Positions 1-8,574 of a stretch of DNA of 57,043 bases are shown here, piece by piece; the stretch's first letter is position 1, and each line of letters begins with the position of its first letter. Origin of the DNA: JABDPF01 sp037384065 (lineage in GTDB: Bacteria > Pseudomonadota > Gammaproteobacteria > Xanthomonadales > SZUA-36); assembly GCA_037384065.1 (NCBI GenBank), contig JARROJ010000010.1, positions 1-57,043 of the forward strand, in the 5' to 3' direction. The position numbers and the translations under genes are program-made. The notes under the pieces were generated by a model, which saw nothing but the letters and a program-made list of their open reading frames with translations, made no database searches and had not been told where the DNA came from.

Positions 1-744
1 CCGGTCGCCCAGGTTGCGCCGGAGCCTGAAGTCCAGGCGGAACCGGAACCGCCGGCCGCACCACCCGATGCCGTCATGCCGGAGACCCCCGAGGAGATTC
101 CGCAAGCGCCGCCGGAAGAAGAACCGCTGCCGCCGCTCGAAGAGAGCGATGCCTACGTTTCGAACACCCTCGACGGCCTGGTCGGGGAGGCGGCGATGCT
201 GCGCTACTTTTCCACCGAGAACATCGTGCCCAAGGCGGTGGCCACGGTCGACGCCCTGAGCGCCCGCCAGGTGCCGAAGCCGATCCTGCCGCTCAACGGG
301 CCGGCCGGCGAGTACCCGGCCGTTCCCAATCCGGATCCGGCGACCGTCGTTCGCGATGAAGCCGGTGACCCGATTCCGCAGTTTCTGTCCGATCCGTCGG
401 GTTATACGCGGTACACGCCCTATGTCGAAATGCTCGAGGCGGTTCCGCCGGATGAGTTCGTCGGCCTGCTGCGGGACAACGGCCCGCTGTTCGACGAGGC
501 GTTTCAGCAACTCGGTTACGCCGATGCACGGTTCGATGACCGCTTGGTCGACGTGATTGACGAACTGCTGGCGACGCCGGAGGTCGATGGACCGCTGCGC
601 CTGATGAAGCCGGAGGCCTATTACCTGTACGTCGACGAGGACCTCGAAGCGCTCAGCGCCGGTCAGAAAATCCTCCTGCGGATGGGCGCGGCCAACGCCG
701 CGCGGGTAAAATCCTGGTTACGCGAGGTCCGCGCGGCCTTATGA
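1..744 (+). CDS. DUF3014 family protein, 5'-truncated by window edge
   Basis: The reading frame is open from base 1, so the true start lies outside the window; the first in-frame ATG is at 76 but upstream codons (rich in Pro, Glu, Ala) look like a real linker. After the acidic Pro/Glu linker comes a globular part starting near PLPPLEESDAYV and ending RMGAANAARVKSWLREVRAAL-like at the stop, which fits the DUF3014 family. Family members normally have one N-terminal membrane anchor followed by such a linker; that anchor would be in the missing part. Function is unknown. It is followed 33 bp later by trxC, on the same strand, so the two may be co-transcribed. Confidence 0.75.
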   Translation, partial: PVAQVAPEPEVQAEPEPPAAPPDAVMPETPEEIPQAPPEEEPLPPLEESDAYVSNTLDGLVGEAAMLRYFSTENIVPKAVATVDALSARQVPKPILPLNGPAGEYPAVPNPDPATVVRDEAGDPIPQFLSDPSGYTRYTPYVEMLEAVPPDEFVGLLRDNGPLFDEAFQQLGYADARFDDRLVDVIDELLATPEVDGPLRLMKPEAYYLYVDEDLEALSAGQKILLRMGAANAARVKSWLREVRAAL

Positions 745-777
745 ATCAACGATACAGAGCGAACGGAACGAAGCACG

Positions 778-1218
778 ATGTCTGACAAGCGAGTGGTCTG
801 CCCGCACTGCGCCGTTACCAACACGCTGCCGGCCGAGCGTCTCGGCGATGCGCCGCGTTGCGGCAAGTGCCACCAGGAATTATTCAGCGCCCACCCGGTG
901 GAGTTGTCCACCGGCACCTTCGAGCGCCATATCGGGCGCAACGACATACCGGTGCTCGTCGATTTCTGGGCGCCGTGGTGCGGCCCCTGTCTCGCCATGG
1001 CGCCTGCATTCGAGGAAGCTGCCGCGCAGCTGGAGCCGGAAATGCGCCTGGCCAAACTGAACACGGACGAGGAACAGGCGGTCGGAGCGCGCTTCGGTAT
1101 CCGCAGCATCCCGACGATGATCCTGTTTCACGGCGGCCAGGAAATCGCCCGCCACTCCGGCGCGATGATGGGCGGCGACATCGTCCGCTGGGTGGAAAGC
1201 CAACTCGCCGCCGGCTAG
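778..1218 (+). CDS. trxC: Thioredoxin 2 (TrxC)
   Basis: Cytoplasmic protein-disulfide reductase, 146 aa. An N-terminal zinc-binding extension carries CPHC (residues 8-11) and CGKC (28-31), the mark that separates TrxC from TrxA. The thioredoxin fold follows with active site WCGPC (Cys68, Cys71) and the cis-proline at 112 (SIPTM). Length matches the family (about 140 aa). GGAAC precedes the ATG at a suitable distance. Zinc-containing Trx2 is known to be induced by oxidative stress in enterobacteria; no such regulatory site was identified here. It converges on the YbaK-type gene, with a repeat pair in between. Confidence 0.95.
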   Translation: MSDKRVVCPHCAVTNTLPAERLGDAPRCGKCHQELFSAHPVELSTGTFERHIGRNDIPVLVDFWAPWCGPCLAMAPAFEEAAAQLEPEMRLAKLNTDEEQAVGARFGIRSIPTMILFHGGQEIARHSGAMMGGDIVRWVESQLAAG

Positions 1219-1230
1219 TGATCAAGCCGC

Positions 1231-1277
1231 GCAGCCGGTTTTCGCCGCGCAGCGATAGAAGAAGGGAAGCGAAACTC
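1231..1277 (+). repeat. 47-bp direct repeat, copy 1
   Basis: Begins GCAGCCGGTTTTCGCCGCGC and ends GGGAAGCGAAACTC, 12 bp after the trxC stop. It differs from the copy at 1398 by only a few bases in the middle (CGATAGAAG here, CGGCGAAAG there). The change destroys the perfect hairpin that copy 2 has. Confidence 0.8.
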
Positions 1278-1397
1278 GCGTTGTTGACCGGCTGGCGTCA
1301 GCCAGAGGGTAACACCTTCATGCCGTTGAGCGCAGGTAATGAGGCGAGTGCGGTTTTGCCGTAGGCAAAGAAGCGCTCGTTGAATACCGTCGCGCGT

Positions 1398-1444
1398 GCA
1401 GCCGGTTTTCGCCGCGCAGCGGCGAAAGAAGGGAAGCGAAACTC
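1398..1444 (+). repeat. 47-bp direct repeat, copy 2, with hairpin
   Basis: Same orientation and length as the copy at 1231, lying 2 bp beyond the stop of the minus-strand YbaK-type gene. It contains the perfect inverted repeat TTTCGCCG / CGGCGAAA around a CGCAG loop. It could act as a transcription end for either convergent gene, but no T-run follows. The 120 bp between the copies hold another hairpin (CTGGC-GTCA-GCCAG) near 1290-1305 and no gene. Confidence 0.75.
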
Positions 1445-1446
1445 AA

Positions 1447-1941
1447 CTATTCGTAGACCCAGCGCGAAAATTCCTTGCCGGCGCTGATCACGCTGTGGGG
1501 CAAGCGCTCCATCAACTGCCGGAAGTCCTCGCCCTTGAGGTGAATCAGGTGCTCGTGATCCCCGGCCTCGATGAAGATTTCGGACGCATGCTTGAGCTGG
1601 TCGTCCCAGATGACCTTGAGGCCGTAGGCCGCGCTGAGCGCCGGAATCGCGCCGGTTTCGCAGTCTTTGAACAGGGCCTTGAGTTCCGGTTCGGTGGCCA
1701 GGCGCAGGTTTCGCTCGAGTTCCTCGTTGACCCAACCCAGGTTCAGGCGGTTGTTGGATGGCAGAACGCTGACGATGAACCCGGCGTCGTCCTCGAGCAC
1801 CACCGCCTTGGCCATCTGGTGCGGAGGAATATGGGCGGACTTCGCCGAGTCGACGGCGGACTCGGTGTGCGGGTGCGCCACCGTGTCGTATTCGATGTTG
1901 TGTTCGTCCAGGAAGTTCTTCAGGGTCCGTGCAATTGCCAT
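1447..1941 (-). CDS. YbaK/ProX-type aminoacyl-tRNA deacylase (editing domain)
   Basis: 164-aa single-domain protein of the YbaK/aaRS-associated family, which hydrolyses mischarged tRNAs in trans. Seen: the AHPHTESAVDSA motif at residues 22-33 and the AKAVVL motif with the conserved lysine Lys45, then a conserved C-terminal half. The frame is open further upstream, but the start at 1941 has a GAGGAA ribosome-binding site 6-7 bp away and gives the family-typical N-terminus. Which tRNA is the substrate (Cys-tRNAPro, Ala-tRNAPro or other) cannot be told from sequence alone. Confidence 0.85.
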   Translation of the reverse strand: MAIARTLKNFLDEHNIEYDTVAHPHTESAVDSAKSAHIPPHQMAKAVVLEDDAGFIVSVLPSNNRLNLGWVNEELERNLRLATEPELKALFKDCETGAIPALSAAYGLKVIWDDQLKHASEIFIEAGDHEHLIHLKGEDFRQLMERLPHSVISAGKEFSRWVYE

Positions 1942-2244
1942 GGCTGATTCCTCGGATAACGTCGTCCGATCGGGGCCGCAGACGGTTTCCACCGGGTTGG
2001 GCGCAACCGGATCTGCCCTCGCGGACCCCACGATTCCAGCTTATCGTTTCGACCGGAAATTTCAGCGATTCAGGTCAATTAGTCTTTATTTCAGACCCAA
2101 TTGACGGCGTGCTCACCGCCGCGCATGCGGGTATCGCCGCACGCGTCTTGCGGCGGCGATCGCGGCGGGAGCGGTTCCTGTCGTCCTGCCGTTCGATTCG
2201 CCCGACGCTGAATCGCGGACCGATTCGGGGTAGGCTTCGTCTTC
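1942..2244. other. Divergent intergenic region, no gene seen
   Basis: 303 bp between the divergent YbaK-type gene and mtfA. The stretch around 2040-2100 is clearly more AT-rich than its surroundings and is the likely promoter zone for one or both genes, but no hexamer pair is convincing. Short overlapping reading frames here have no family resemblance. Confidence 0.4.
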
Positions 2245-3066
2245 ATGAATCCCTGGATCTTTCTCGCGCTCGTCATCGTCGCGCTCGCTTTCGCGCTGTG
2301 GTTGCCGGCCTGGCGGATGCGCCGCGCCGTGCAGGCGCCGTTTCCCGACGCCTGGATCGAAATACTGGAACGGAACATCGGCGTCTATCGCGACCTGCCG
2401 ATGCCCCTGCGCCTGCAGTTGCGCGAGAAGATCAAACGGTTCCTGTATAAAAAACACTTCTCGGGCGCCGCCGGTCTTGAAGTGACGGACGAGATGCGCG
2501 TGACGATCGCGGCGCAGGCCTGCATGTTGCAACTGAACCGCAAGGGACCGTTGTACCCGCGCCTGCGGTACATCATTCTTTACCCGTCGGCCTTCGTTGC
2601 CGAGCGCGACGAAATCGACGAGAGCGGTCTGCAGCACGCGTCGCGGCGCGGCCTGCTCGGCGAATCGTGGAGCAACGGCAAGGTAATCCTGGCCTGGGAC
2701 GACGTGTTGCGCGGGGCGCGCAACTTCGTCGACGGCCAGAATGTCGTTCTGCACGAGTTCTCTCACCAACTGGACAGCGAGAGCGGCAGCACCGACGGCG
2801 CGCCCGTGCTGGCCGGCGCGAGCAGTTACCGCAGCTGGGCGGCGACCCTCTCCTCCGCGTACCGGGTGTTGCAACGCAAGGCCCGCAGCGGCGGATCGAC
2901 GCTGCTGGATCACTACGGCGCGACCAACCCGGCGGAATTCTTCGCGGTTGCCACCGAGACTTTTTTCGAGAAACCGACCCAGATGGCGAAACACCACGCC
3001 GAGCTGTTCGAAGTCCTCGCCGCCTACTACCGCGTCGACCCGCGTGAATGGCGGGCGTCGCGGTGA
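2245..3066 (+). CDS. mtfA: MtfA-type zinc metallopeptidase
   Basis: 273 aa, matching the family length (about 265). In E. coli MtfA binds the glucose-responsive repressor Mlc and is an aminopeptidase. Seen: a hydrophobic N-terminal segment (about 4-22) that could anchor the protein, zinc motif HEFSH at 170-174 followed by QLD, and a downstream EFFAVATE (231-238) that should supply the third zinc ligand. The 3' end overlaps the ABC exporter gene, indicating co-expression. Whether it has an Mlc partner in this organism is unknown; the glucokinase gene at 4845 on the opposite strand is a suggestive sugar-related neighbour. Confidence 0.9.
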   Translation: MNPWIFLALVIVALAFALWLPAWRMRRAVQAPFPDAWIEILERNIGVYRDLPMPLRLQLREKIKRFLYKKHFSGAAGLEVTDEMRVTIAAQACMLQLNRKGPLYPRLRYIILYPSAFVAERDEIDESGLQHASRRGLLGESWSNGKVILAWDDVLRGARNFVDGQNVVLHEFSHQLDSESGSTDGAPVLAGASSYRSWAATLSSAYRVLQRKARSGGSTLLDHYGATNPAEFFAVATETFFEKPTQMAKHHAELFEVLAAYYRVDPREWRASR

Positions 3067-4838
3067 GCGCGGCGCCGAGCGATGAACGCCCGCGGGCGCG
3101 CTCGATACGGCCGCTGCGCACGCTGTGGCCGTTCATTCGGCCGTACGGCGGCACGCTTGCCGCGGCCCTGGCGGCGCTGCTGGTCGCCTCGCTGGCCATG
3201 CTGGCCATGCCGGTCGCGCTGCGCTACCTGATCGACAACGGCTTCATCGCGCAGAGCGCCGGCACCGTCAACCGCTATTTCCTGTGGTTCCTGGCCGCCA
3301 CCGTCGTGTTCAGCCTGTTCGCCGCGGTGCGCTACTACCTCGTCACCTGGCTCGGTGAGCGCGTGGTCGCCGACCTGCGCGACGCCGTCTATGCCCGCGT
3401 CATCCGGATGGATCCGACCTTTTTCGAGATCACGCGTACCGGCGAGGTCCTGTCCCGCCTGACCACCGATACGACCCTGGTGCAGGGGATCGCGGGCTCG
3501 GGCCTGTCGATTGCGCTGCGTTCGACCCTGAGCCTGATCGGCGGTCTCGTCATGCTGGTGCTGACCAGCGCCCGCATGGCCGGCTTTACCCTGCTGGGGA
3601 TCGTCGTCGTCGTGGTGCCGGTGATCCTCGTCGGACGCACCATTCGCAAGCTCTCCCGGCAATCGCAGGATCGCGTGGCGGATACCAGTGGCCTGGCCGG
3701 GGAGACGCTGAACGCGATGCAGACCGTGCAGTCGTTCACCCTGGAAAGCCTGCAGACGCGGCGTTACGCCGACGCCGTGCGCAGCAGTTTCCAGACGGCC
3801 GTGCGGCGCATTCGCATGAACGCGCTGCTCGTGGGCCTGGCGTTCGTGCTCGTGTTCTGCATGCTGACGTTGTTCCTGTGGGTCGGCTCGCGCGCCGTGC
3901 TCGCCGGCGAAATGACCGGCGGACAGCTCGGCCAGTTTCTGATGTACGCGTTCTTCGTCGGGTCCTCGGCAACCGCGCTCAGCAGTCTGTGGGGCGAAAT
4001 CCAGCGGGCCGCCGGCGCGATGGAGCGCCTGGCCGAACTGTTGCACGCGCAACCGCAGATCCGGGCGCCGGCCAATCCCGAACCCCTGCCGAAGCGCGTC
4101 ACCGGGCGGATCCGCTTCGAGCACGTCACCTTCAGCTACCCGTCACGCCCCGAAGAGCGGGCGCTGGACGATTTCACCCTGGCGGTCGAGCCGGGCGATA
4201 CCGTGGCGATTGTGGGGCCGTCCGGCGCCGGAAAAAGCACCAGTTTCCAGTTGCTGTTGCGGTTTTACGATCTGCTCGGAGGGTCTATCCGTGTCGACGG
4301 CGTGGACATCGCGCGCGTTGACCCCGGCGAATTGCGCCGGCAGATCGGGCTGGTGCCGCAGGAAACGGTCCTGTTCGGTGAAACCGCGCTGGAAAACATC
4401 CGCTACGGCCGGCCGGACGCGAGCGACGCGGAAGTCCGCGCCGCGGCGCGTCTCGCGGCTGCGGAGACGTTCATCGAGCAACTGCCCGAGGGCTACGGGA
4501 CCTTCCTCGGTGAGCGCGGAACCCGACTGTCCGGCGGCCAGCGGCAGCGGATCGCGATCGCGCGCGCGATCCTCAAGGATCCGCCCATTCTGCTGTTGGA
4601 CGAAGCGACCTCGTCACTGGACGCCGAGAGCGAACAGCTCGTGCAACAGGCGCTGGAAAGCCTGATGACGGATCGTACGACCCTGGTCATCGCCCACCGC
4701 CTGGCGACGGTCAAGAAGGTCGACCGCATTCTCGTCATGGACCGCGGCCGTGTCGAGGCGATCGGCACGCATGCCGAGCTGATCCGCGACAACCCGCTGT
4801 ACGCCCGGCTGGCCGAACTCCAGTTCGGCGGCCTGTGA
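3048..4838 (+). CDS. ABC transporter, fused permease-ATPase (MsbA/BmrA type)
   Basis: Half-transporter exporter of 596 aa from the ATG at 3048; a GTG at 3063 that forms a GTGA overlap with the mtfA stop is an equally good start (591 aa). The N-terminal ABC exporter domain (about residues 20-320) has six membrane segments. The ATPase domain has Walker A GPSGAGKST from residue 390, signature LSGGQ at 494-498, Walker B ILLLDE followed by ATSSLD, and the H-loop IAHRLAT. It acts as a homodimer in the inner membrane. Substrate (drug, lipid or other) is not determinable; it is not linked to lpxK as true MsbA often is. Confidence 0.88.
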   Translation: MAGVAVSAAPSDERPRARSIRPLRTLWPFIRPYGGTLAAALAALLVASLAMLAMPVALRYLIDNGFIAQSAGTVNRYFLWFLAATVVFSLFAAVRYYLVTWLGERVVADLRDAVYARVIRMDPTFFEITRTGEVLSRLTTDTTLVQGIAGSGLSIALRSTLSLIGGLVMLVLTSARMAGFTLLGIVVVVVPVILVGRTIRKLSRQSQDRVADTSGLAGETLNAMQTVQSFTLESLQTRRYADAVRSSFQTAVRRIRMNALLVGLAFVLVFCMLTLFLWVGSRAVLAGEMTGGQLGQFLMYAFFVGSSATALSSLWGEIQRAAGAMERLAELLHAQPQIRAPANPEPLPKRVTGRIRFEHVTFSYPSRPEERALDDFTLAVEPGDTVAIVGPSGAGKSTSFQLLLRFYDLLGGSIRVDGVDIARVDPGELRRQIGLVPQETVLFGETALENIRYGRPDASDAEVRAAARLAAAETFIEQLPEGYGTFLGERGTRLSGGQRQRIAIARAILKDPPILLLDEATSSLDAESEQLVQQALESLMTDRTTLVIAHRLATVKKVDRILVMDRGRVEAIGTHAELIRDNPLYARLAELQFGGL

Positions 4839-4844
4839 GGCGCG

Positions 4845-5801
4845 TCAACCGCCGCTGAGTTGCAGCCAGGCGTGGATCGCCGCGCCCTTGATGCCGATCG
4901 TTTCATCCTGGTTCAGGTACACCGGGATGCGTTCGAGCAGGTGGCGAAAGGCGTTGCCGTCGTCGAATTCGTCGAGGAACGAGGGCGTTTCCAGAAGGTG
5001 CGGATTCTTGGCCGCGACCCCGCCACTGATGATCAGGGCTTCGACCGGGAAATGGGCCAGGCAGAAATCGCGGCAGACGCGCGCGTAGAACCGCGAGAAA
5101 TACCGGCAGGTCTCGGATTCGGACGTGTCCCTGCGCAGTGCTTCGCCCGGTGGCACCGCCTTGCCCGTCAGGGCCTCGTGCAGAAGCGCGGCGCCCGAAC
5201 CGCTGACCATGTTTTCGCTGCTCAGCCAGCGACGGCCGGTGCGGGCCAGGATCTTGTCCTCGATGGCCCGTTCCCGGGCGCCGTGAAATGCGAACGTCGC
5301 GTGGCCGGCCTCGGACGTCAGAACGATGCGCTGGCCTTGGTGGGCCTTGAGCGCGGCATGACCGAGCCCGGTGCCCGCGCCGACGATGGCGATCGAGCCC
5401 GGCCCGGCTCCGGTGCCGCCGCGCACGCAGTGCAGTCGATCGAAAACCCGCGGATCCATGAACCCGTGCGCCTGCGCCGAGAAATCGTTCAGCAGAAACC
5501 CCTCGCGCACCGGGCGCGAGACGCTCAGGTCGATGTCCCAGGAGATGTTGGGCAGGGTTGCACGCTGGCCGCTCACGGCGCCCGCGATCGCGATCGAAAG
5601 CGCGTCGAACTGGTCGATGTCGGGCGTCCCGGGCGGCCGGTTGGCCGAATAGTGCTCGAGCAGATGATCGAACGATCCGATCGCGTCCGACCAGGTCGGA
5701 AACACCACCGGTTCGGACATCTCCAGCGCCGACAGGCCTTCGATCTCGACCCGGGCGAATCTCGCGTTGGTGCCGCCGATATCGGCTGCCAGGATTTTCA
5801 T
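4845..5801 (-). CDS. glk: Glucokinase
   Basis: 318-aa ATP-dependent glucose kinase of the E. coli Glk type (not ROK), making glucose 6-phosphate in the cytoplasm. Seen: phosphate-binding DIGGTNARFA at 7-16, catalytic Asp106 in LLNDF, GAGTGLG at 141-147 and the sugar-binding SEAGH near 163-167 (SEGGH in E. coli). Length is normal. It converges with the ABC exporter with a 6-bp gap. Start ATG at 5801 gives the expected N-terminus directly before the first glycine-rich motif. Confidence 0.93.
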   Translation of the reverse strand: MKILAADIGGTNARFARVEIEGLSALEMSEPVVFPTWSDAIGSFDHLLEHYSANRPPGTPDIDQFDALSIAIAGAVSGQRATLPNISWDIDLSVSRPVREGFLLNDFSAQAHGFMDPRVFDRLHCVRGGTGAGPGSIAIVGAGTGLGHAALKAHQGQRIVLTSEAGHATFAFHGARERAIEDKILARTGRRWLSSENMVSGSGAALLHEALTGKAVPPGEALRRDTSESETCRYFSRFYARVCRDFCLAHFPVEALIISGGVAAKNPHLLETPSFLDEFDDGNAFRHLLERIPVYLNQDETIGIKGAAIHAWLQLSGG

Positions 5802-5850
5802 GGCGCCCCCTCTGGAAGTCGGTGTTGCGCGGTCGCGGTCATGCCGGATT

Positions 5851-7119
5851 CTAACGTGAAACCGGTTCCAGCAGTGATGTCAGCCGGCGTGGGTCGCCGT
5901 CGCCCGGTCCCGGTGGTGCGAGGCCGAGCAGTTCGATGAGCAATGGCTGGATATCGGTCACGTGCACGGGGCCTGTCGTCCGGCCGGCCGGTATCCGGGG
6001 TCCGGTGGCGTACAGGATGCCGTGCATGTCGGGCGCATCCGGCGGCCAGCCGTGGTCCGCGGCCGTCATTCGGTGCGCCTGTTTCCCGGTGGAGATGACC
6101 CCGCAGCCCGGGTCGGGCTGCACGAACAGGTCCGGAAAACGGTCGCTGGGGCCGGCGCGCCAGGCCGCCGGCAGCTCCGTCGGCAGCAGCGCCTGGCCGC
6201 AGCGCCACGCGCTGTTGATCGCCGCACGCGCCTGCCGGGCGCGCGCGTCGCGATCGGTCTCGAAGTACAGGAATGCGTAGCTGCCGCCCTCGACGACGCG
6301 CACGCCATCGAGGTCGATGACGCGGTCGAGCTCGAGCGGCGCCACCGTTCCGTAGCTCCCCATGCCGTGGTCCGAAACGACGATCAGGGCGACCCGGTCG
6401 GCGAAGGGCAGATCGGCCAGGCCGGCTTGCAGCGCGCCAAGCAGGCGGTCGACTTCTTCGATTGCCGCGATGCTCTCGGCCGAACCGACGCCATGGGCGT
6501 GGGTTTGCGAATCCACCGCCTCGAAATACAACGTGACGAACCGTGGGCGCTCCGCGGCCGGCAAGCGCAACCAGCGCAATACCTGGCGGACCCGCGCCTC
6601 TCCGGGCACGGCCGCGTCGAACAGGCGCCAGTAGGTCGGACGAACGCCGTCGATGTCCGCCTCGGTACCGACGAAATAATAGGCGGCGCTGCGCAAACCC
6701 TGCTTTTCCGCCGTCACCCAGACGGGTTCCCCGGCGTACCAGCGACCGTCCTGCACGGCGGCCCGGTCACTCATGCGATACCAGCGTTTTCGCGTCGCGT
6801 CCGGAAACGAATTGGCCACGATGCCGTGGTGCTGCGGCAGCAGGCCGGTCGCGATGGAATAGTGATTGGGAAAAGTCAGCGTGGGGTAGGCCGGTTGCAG
6901 GGCGCGGGCCTTCAAGCCGCTGCGGGCCATGCGGTCGAGCGTCGGGGTTTCCGCGAAGCGATCGAAATCCCAGCGAAAACCGTCGATCGAAACCAGCACC
7001 ACCGTGATGGCGTCGTCCGCCGGGGCGGATCGGGTCGCGGGTGCGTGGCACCCGGCCAGCGGCAGCAGGAGCAGCAGGACGGCGGGCAACCAGAGACGGG
7101 GCGCGCATCGTTGGGGCAT
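5851..7119 (-). CDS. Alkaline-phosphatase superfamily phosphodiesterase, NPP-like lipoprotein
   Basis: 422 aa with a lipoprotein signal (lipobox LAGC, Cys24). It resembles nucleotide pyrophosphatase/phosphodiesterases: metal Asp46 in SIDGFRWD, predicted nucleophile Thr82 in LTFPNHY, then ATGLLPQHHGI, DSQTHAHG and SDHGMG, which supply the remaining two-zinc ligands. It probably hydrolyses phosphodiester or pyrophosphate bonds of nucleotides in the periplasm or at the outer membrane; the exact substrate is unknown. It lies 49 bp upstream of glk on the same strand and may be in the same transcript, though a functional link is not obvious. Confidence 0.85.
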   Translation of the reverse strand: MPQRCAPRLWLPAVLLLLLPLAGCHAPATRSAPADDAITVVLVSIDGFRWDFDRFAETPTLDRMARSGLKARALQPAYPTLTFPNHYSIATGLLPQHHGIVANSFPDATRKRWYRMSDRAAVQDGRWYAGEPVWVTAEKQGLRSAAYYFVGTEADIDGVRPTYWRLFDAAVPGEARVRQVLRWLRLPAAERPRFVTLYFEAVDSQTHAHGVGSAESIAAIEEVDRLLGALQAGLADLPFADRVALIVVSDHGMGSYGTVAPLELDRVIDLDGVRVVEGGSYAFLYFETDRDARARQARAAINSAWRCGQALLPTELPAAWRAGPSDRFPDLFVQPDPGCGVISTGKQAHRMTAADHGWPPDAPDMHGILYATGPRIPAGRTTGPVHVTDIQPLLIELLGLAPPGPGDGDPRRLTSLLEPVSR

Positions 7120-7185
7120 GCCCCGATTTTAAGCCAAAAAGCGTCGTTTGCGGGGCGCCGCCGACGGCTCCACCGGTCGCGGGGC

Positions 7186-8043
7186 TCAGCGGGTAACGCG
7201 ACCGGCCATCGGCACCTGGCACACGTCCAGCACGGGCGGGGGCTTGCGGTGGAAAAACTTCACGCGGCGGTCGCGCCGCTGGTCGAGCAGATCGAGGAAC
7301 GCCGCGTGGCCGGTATCCACGACCAGGGCCTGGGGACGCTCGTCCTCGGGCAGATCGGCGGCAACGGTCATGCGAACGATGCGGCTGCTGGCGGCGTCGT
7401 CGCGAATGATGCCGTTTTCATCGGCCGGCCCGCGCCGGATGCGTTGAACGACGTCCATGCCGTCGATCACCCGGCCGAAGACGTTCATGTTGCGGTCGAG
7501 GTAGCGCGGCGCCTGGCCGATCACGATGTAAAAGTCGGTCCGGCTGGTATTCGGGCCCTCATTGCGAGCCATCGCGACGACGCCCGGACAATGCGTCAGC
7601 CAGATCGTGCCCGCGTCACGGTCACGGGCCACGGCGAAGCCGTCGCTGAAACCGGTCACGTCCGCGAACAGGTCATTGCGTTGCACCGGCGTGAAGGGCA
7701 TCTCGGGATCGAACTCGATTTCAAACTCGGCGGCGATCAGCGGCACGTCGCTGTACTCGCCGAGATCGCTGCCGTCGCCGCCCTGGGCCACGAATCCGTC
7801 GATCACGCGGTAGAAGGGCAAGCCCTCGTAAAAACGCTCCCGCACGAGCTTGAGGAACTGGCGCACGGTGCGCGGCGCAAAGCGCGGATTGAGCTCGATC
7901 GCGACCCGCCCCTCCCGGAGCTCCATGAAAACGAGGTTTTCAGGGTCGACTTCGCGCCAGACGAGTTCGCCGTCGGCAGCGGCGGGCGCCGCCATGCCCA
8001 ACAACAGCAGGGCGCAGAGCAGAACCGGATGGCGGAGACGCAT
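7186..8043 (-). CDS. Exported cyclophilin-type peptidyl-prolyl isomerase
   Basis: 285 aa from the ATG at 8043, chosen because it begins a clear signal peptide (about 25 residues ending PAAADG); the frame is open further upstream into the neighbouring gene. The cyclophilin domain begins after about residue 35 and contains the signature region FYEGLPFYRVIDGFVAQGGD. The C-terminal 80 residues are beyond the usual cyclophilin core and do not match a motif I know. Role: folding of proline-containing proteins in the periplasm. The preceding small gene ends 10 bp away and is probably co-transcribed. Confidence 0.87.
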   Translation of the reverse strand: MRLRHPVLLCALLLLGMAAPAAADGELVWREVDPENLVFMELREGRVAIELNPRFAPRTVRQFLKLVRERFYEGLPFYRVIDGFVAQGGDGSDLGEYSDVPLIAAEFEIEFDPEMPFTPVQRNDLFADVTGFSDGFAVARDRDAGTIWLTHCPGVVAMARNEGPNTSRTDFYIVIGQAPRYLDRNMNVFGRVIDGMDVVQRIRRGPADENGIIRDDAASSRIVRMTVAADLPEDERPQALVVDTGHAAFLDLLDQRRDRRVKFFHRKPPPVLDVCQVPMAGRVTR

Positions 8044-8053
8044 CGGGCGCGCC

Positions 8054-8452
8054 TCAGGGCATCTGGATCTTGCCACCGCCCATGTTCCCCATGCCGCCCG
8101 TCGGGTCCATGCCGCCCTTGGGAACGACGATCGACGATGCCTGCTGGCGCTGCATTTCCTTGAGCTCCTCCATGGTCCGCTCAAACGCCTCGCGCGCGGC
8201 GTCACCGAAGGCTTCCGCGGCCTCGGTCAGCGTCGTTGCTTCGATTTCGAACGAAAGCGGCAGCGGGCCGGCAGTGGTCAGCACCTGGGTGCTGCCGACG
8301 AACTGGACCGGACGCGCCGGGTCGGTTTCGCCCTCGGCCGTGACCGGGGTCAGTCGCCGCAGCGTGCCGACGGCGTTGTCGGTAAAGGTGTCTTCGCGGT
8401 AGAGATTGGCGGTGTCCATCCGGATCGGCGGCGCGTTTTCGTTTGGGTTCAT
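8054..8452 (-). CDS. Conserved hypothetical protein with Gly/Met-rich tail
   Basis: 132 aa from the ATG at 8452, preceded by GGAAC; an earlier in-frame start at 8545 lacks a better ribosome-binding site. No signal peptide or membrane segment. The middle (about 70-105) is rich in Ala and Glu and probably helical, and the C-terminus is a Gly/Met-rich tail with repeated GGM. I do not recognise the family. It sits just upstream of the exported cyclophilin on the same strand and diverges from the hydrolase at 8575. Confidence 0.65.
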   Translation of the reverse strand: MNPNENAPPIRMDTANLYREDTFTDNAVGTLRRLTPVTAEGETDPARPVQFVGSTQVLTTAGPLPLSFEIEATTLTEAAEAFGDAAREAFERTMEELKEMQRQQASSIVVPKGGMDPTGGMGNMGGGKIQMP

Positions 8453-8574
8453 GACTCGGGTTCCTTGTTTGATCTCACTTATCTGGGGCCGGTCTGCGGC
8501 ATTCGCAACACGCCCTGCGACCGCGCTAAACTGACGCGTATTCAAGCATTGCAGACCGGGAGCGTAAAGTCATC

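Noticed and set aside
1298..1735. Minus-strand frame spanning the repeat region into the ybaK-type gene
   Set aside because: It overlaps the well-supported ybaK-type gene in another frame and its remaining part is the intergenic repeat.
5962..8163. A 733-codon plus-strand open frame
   Set aside because: It is antisense to the phosphodiesterase and cyclophilin genes, which have clear motifs and signal peptides; long antisense frames are common at this GC content.
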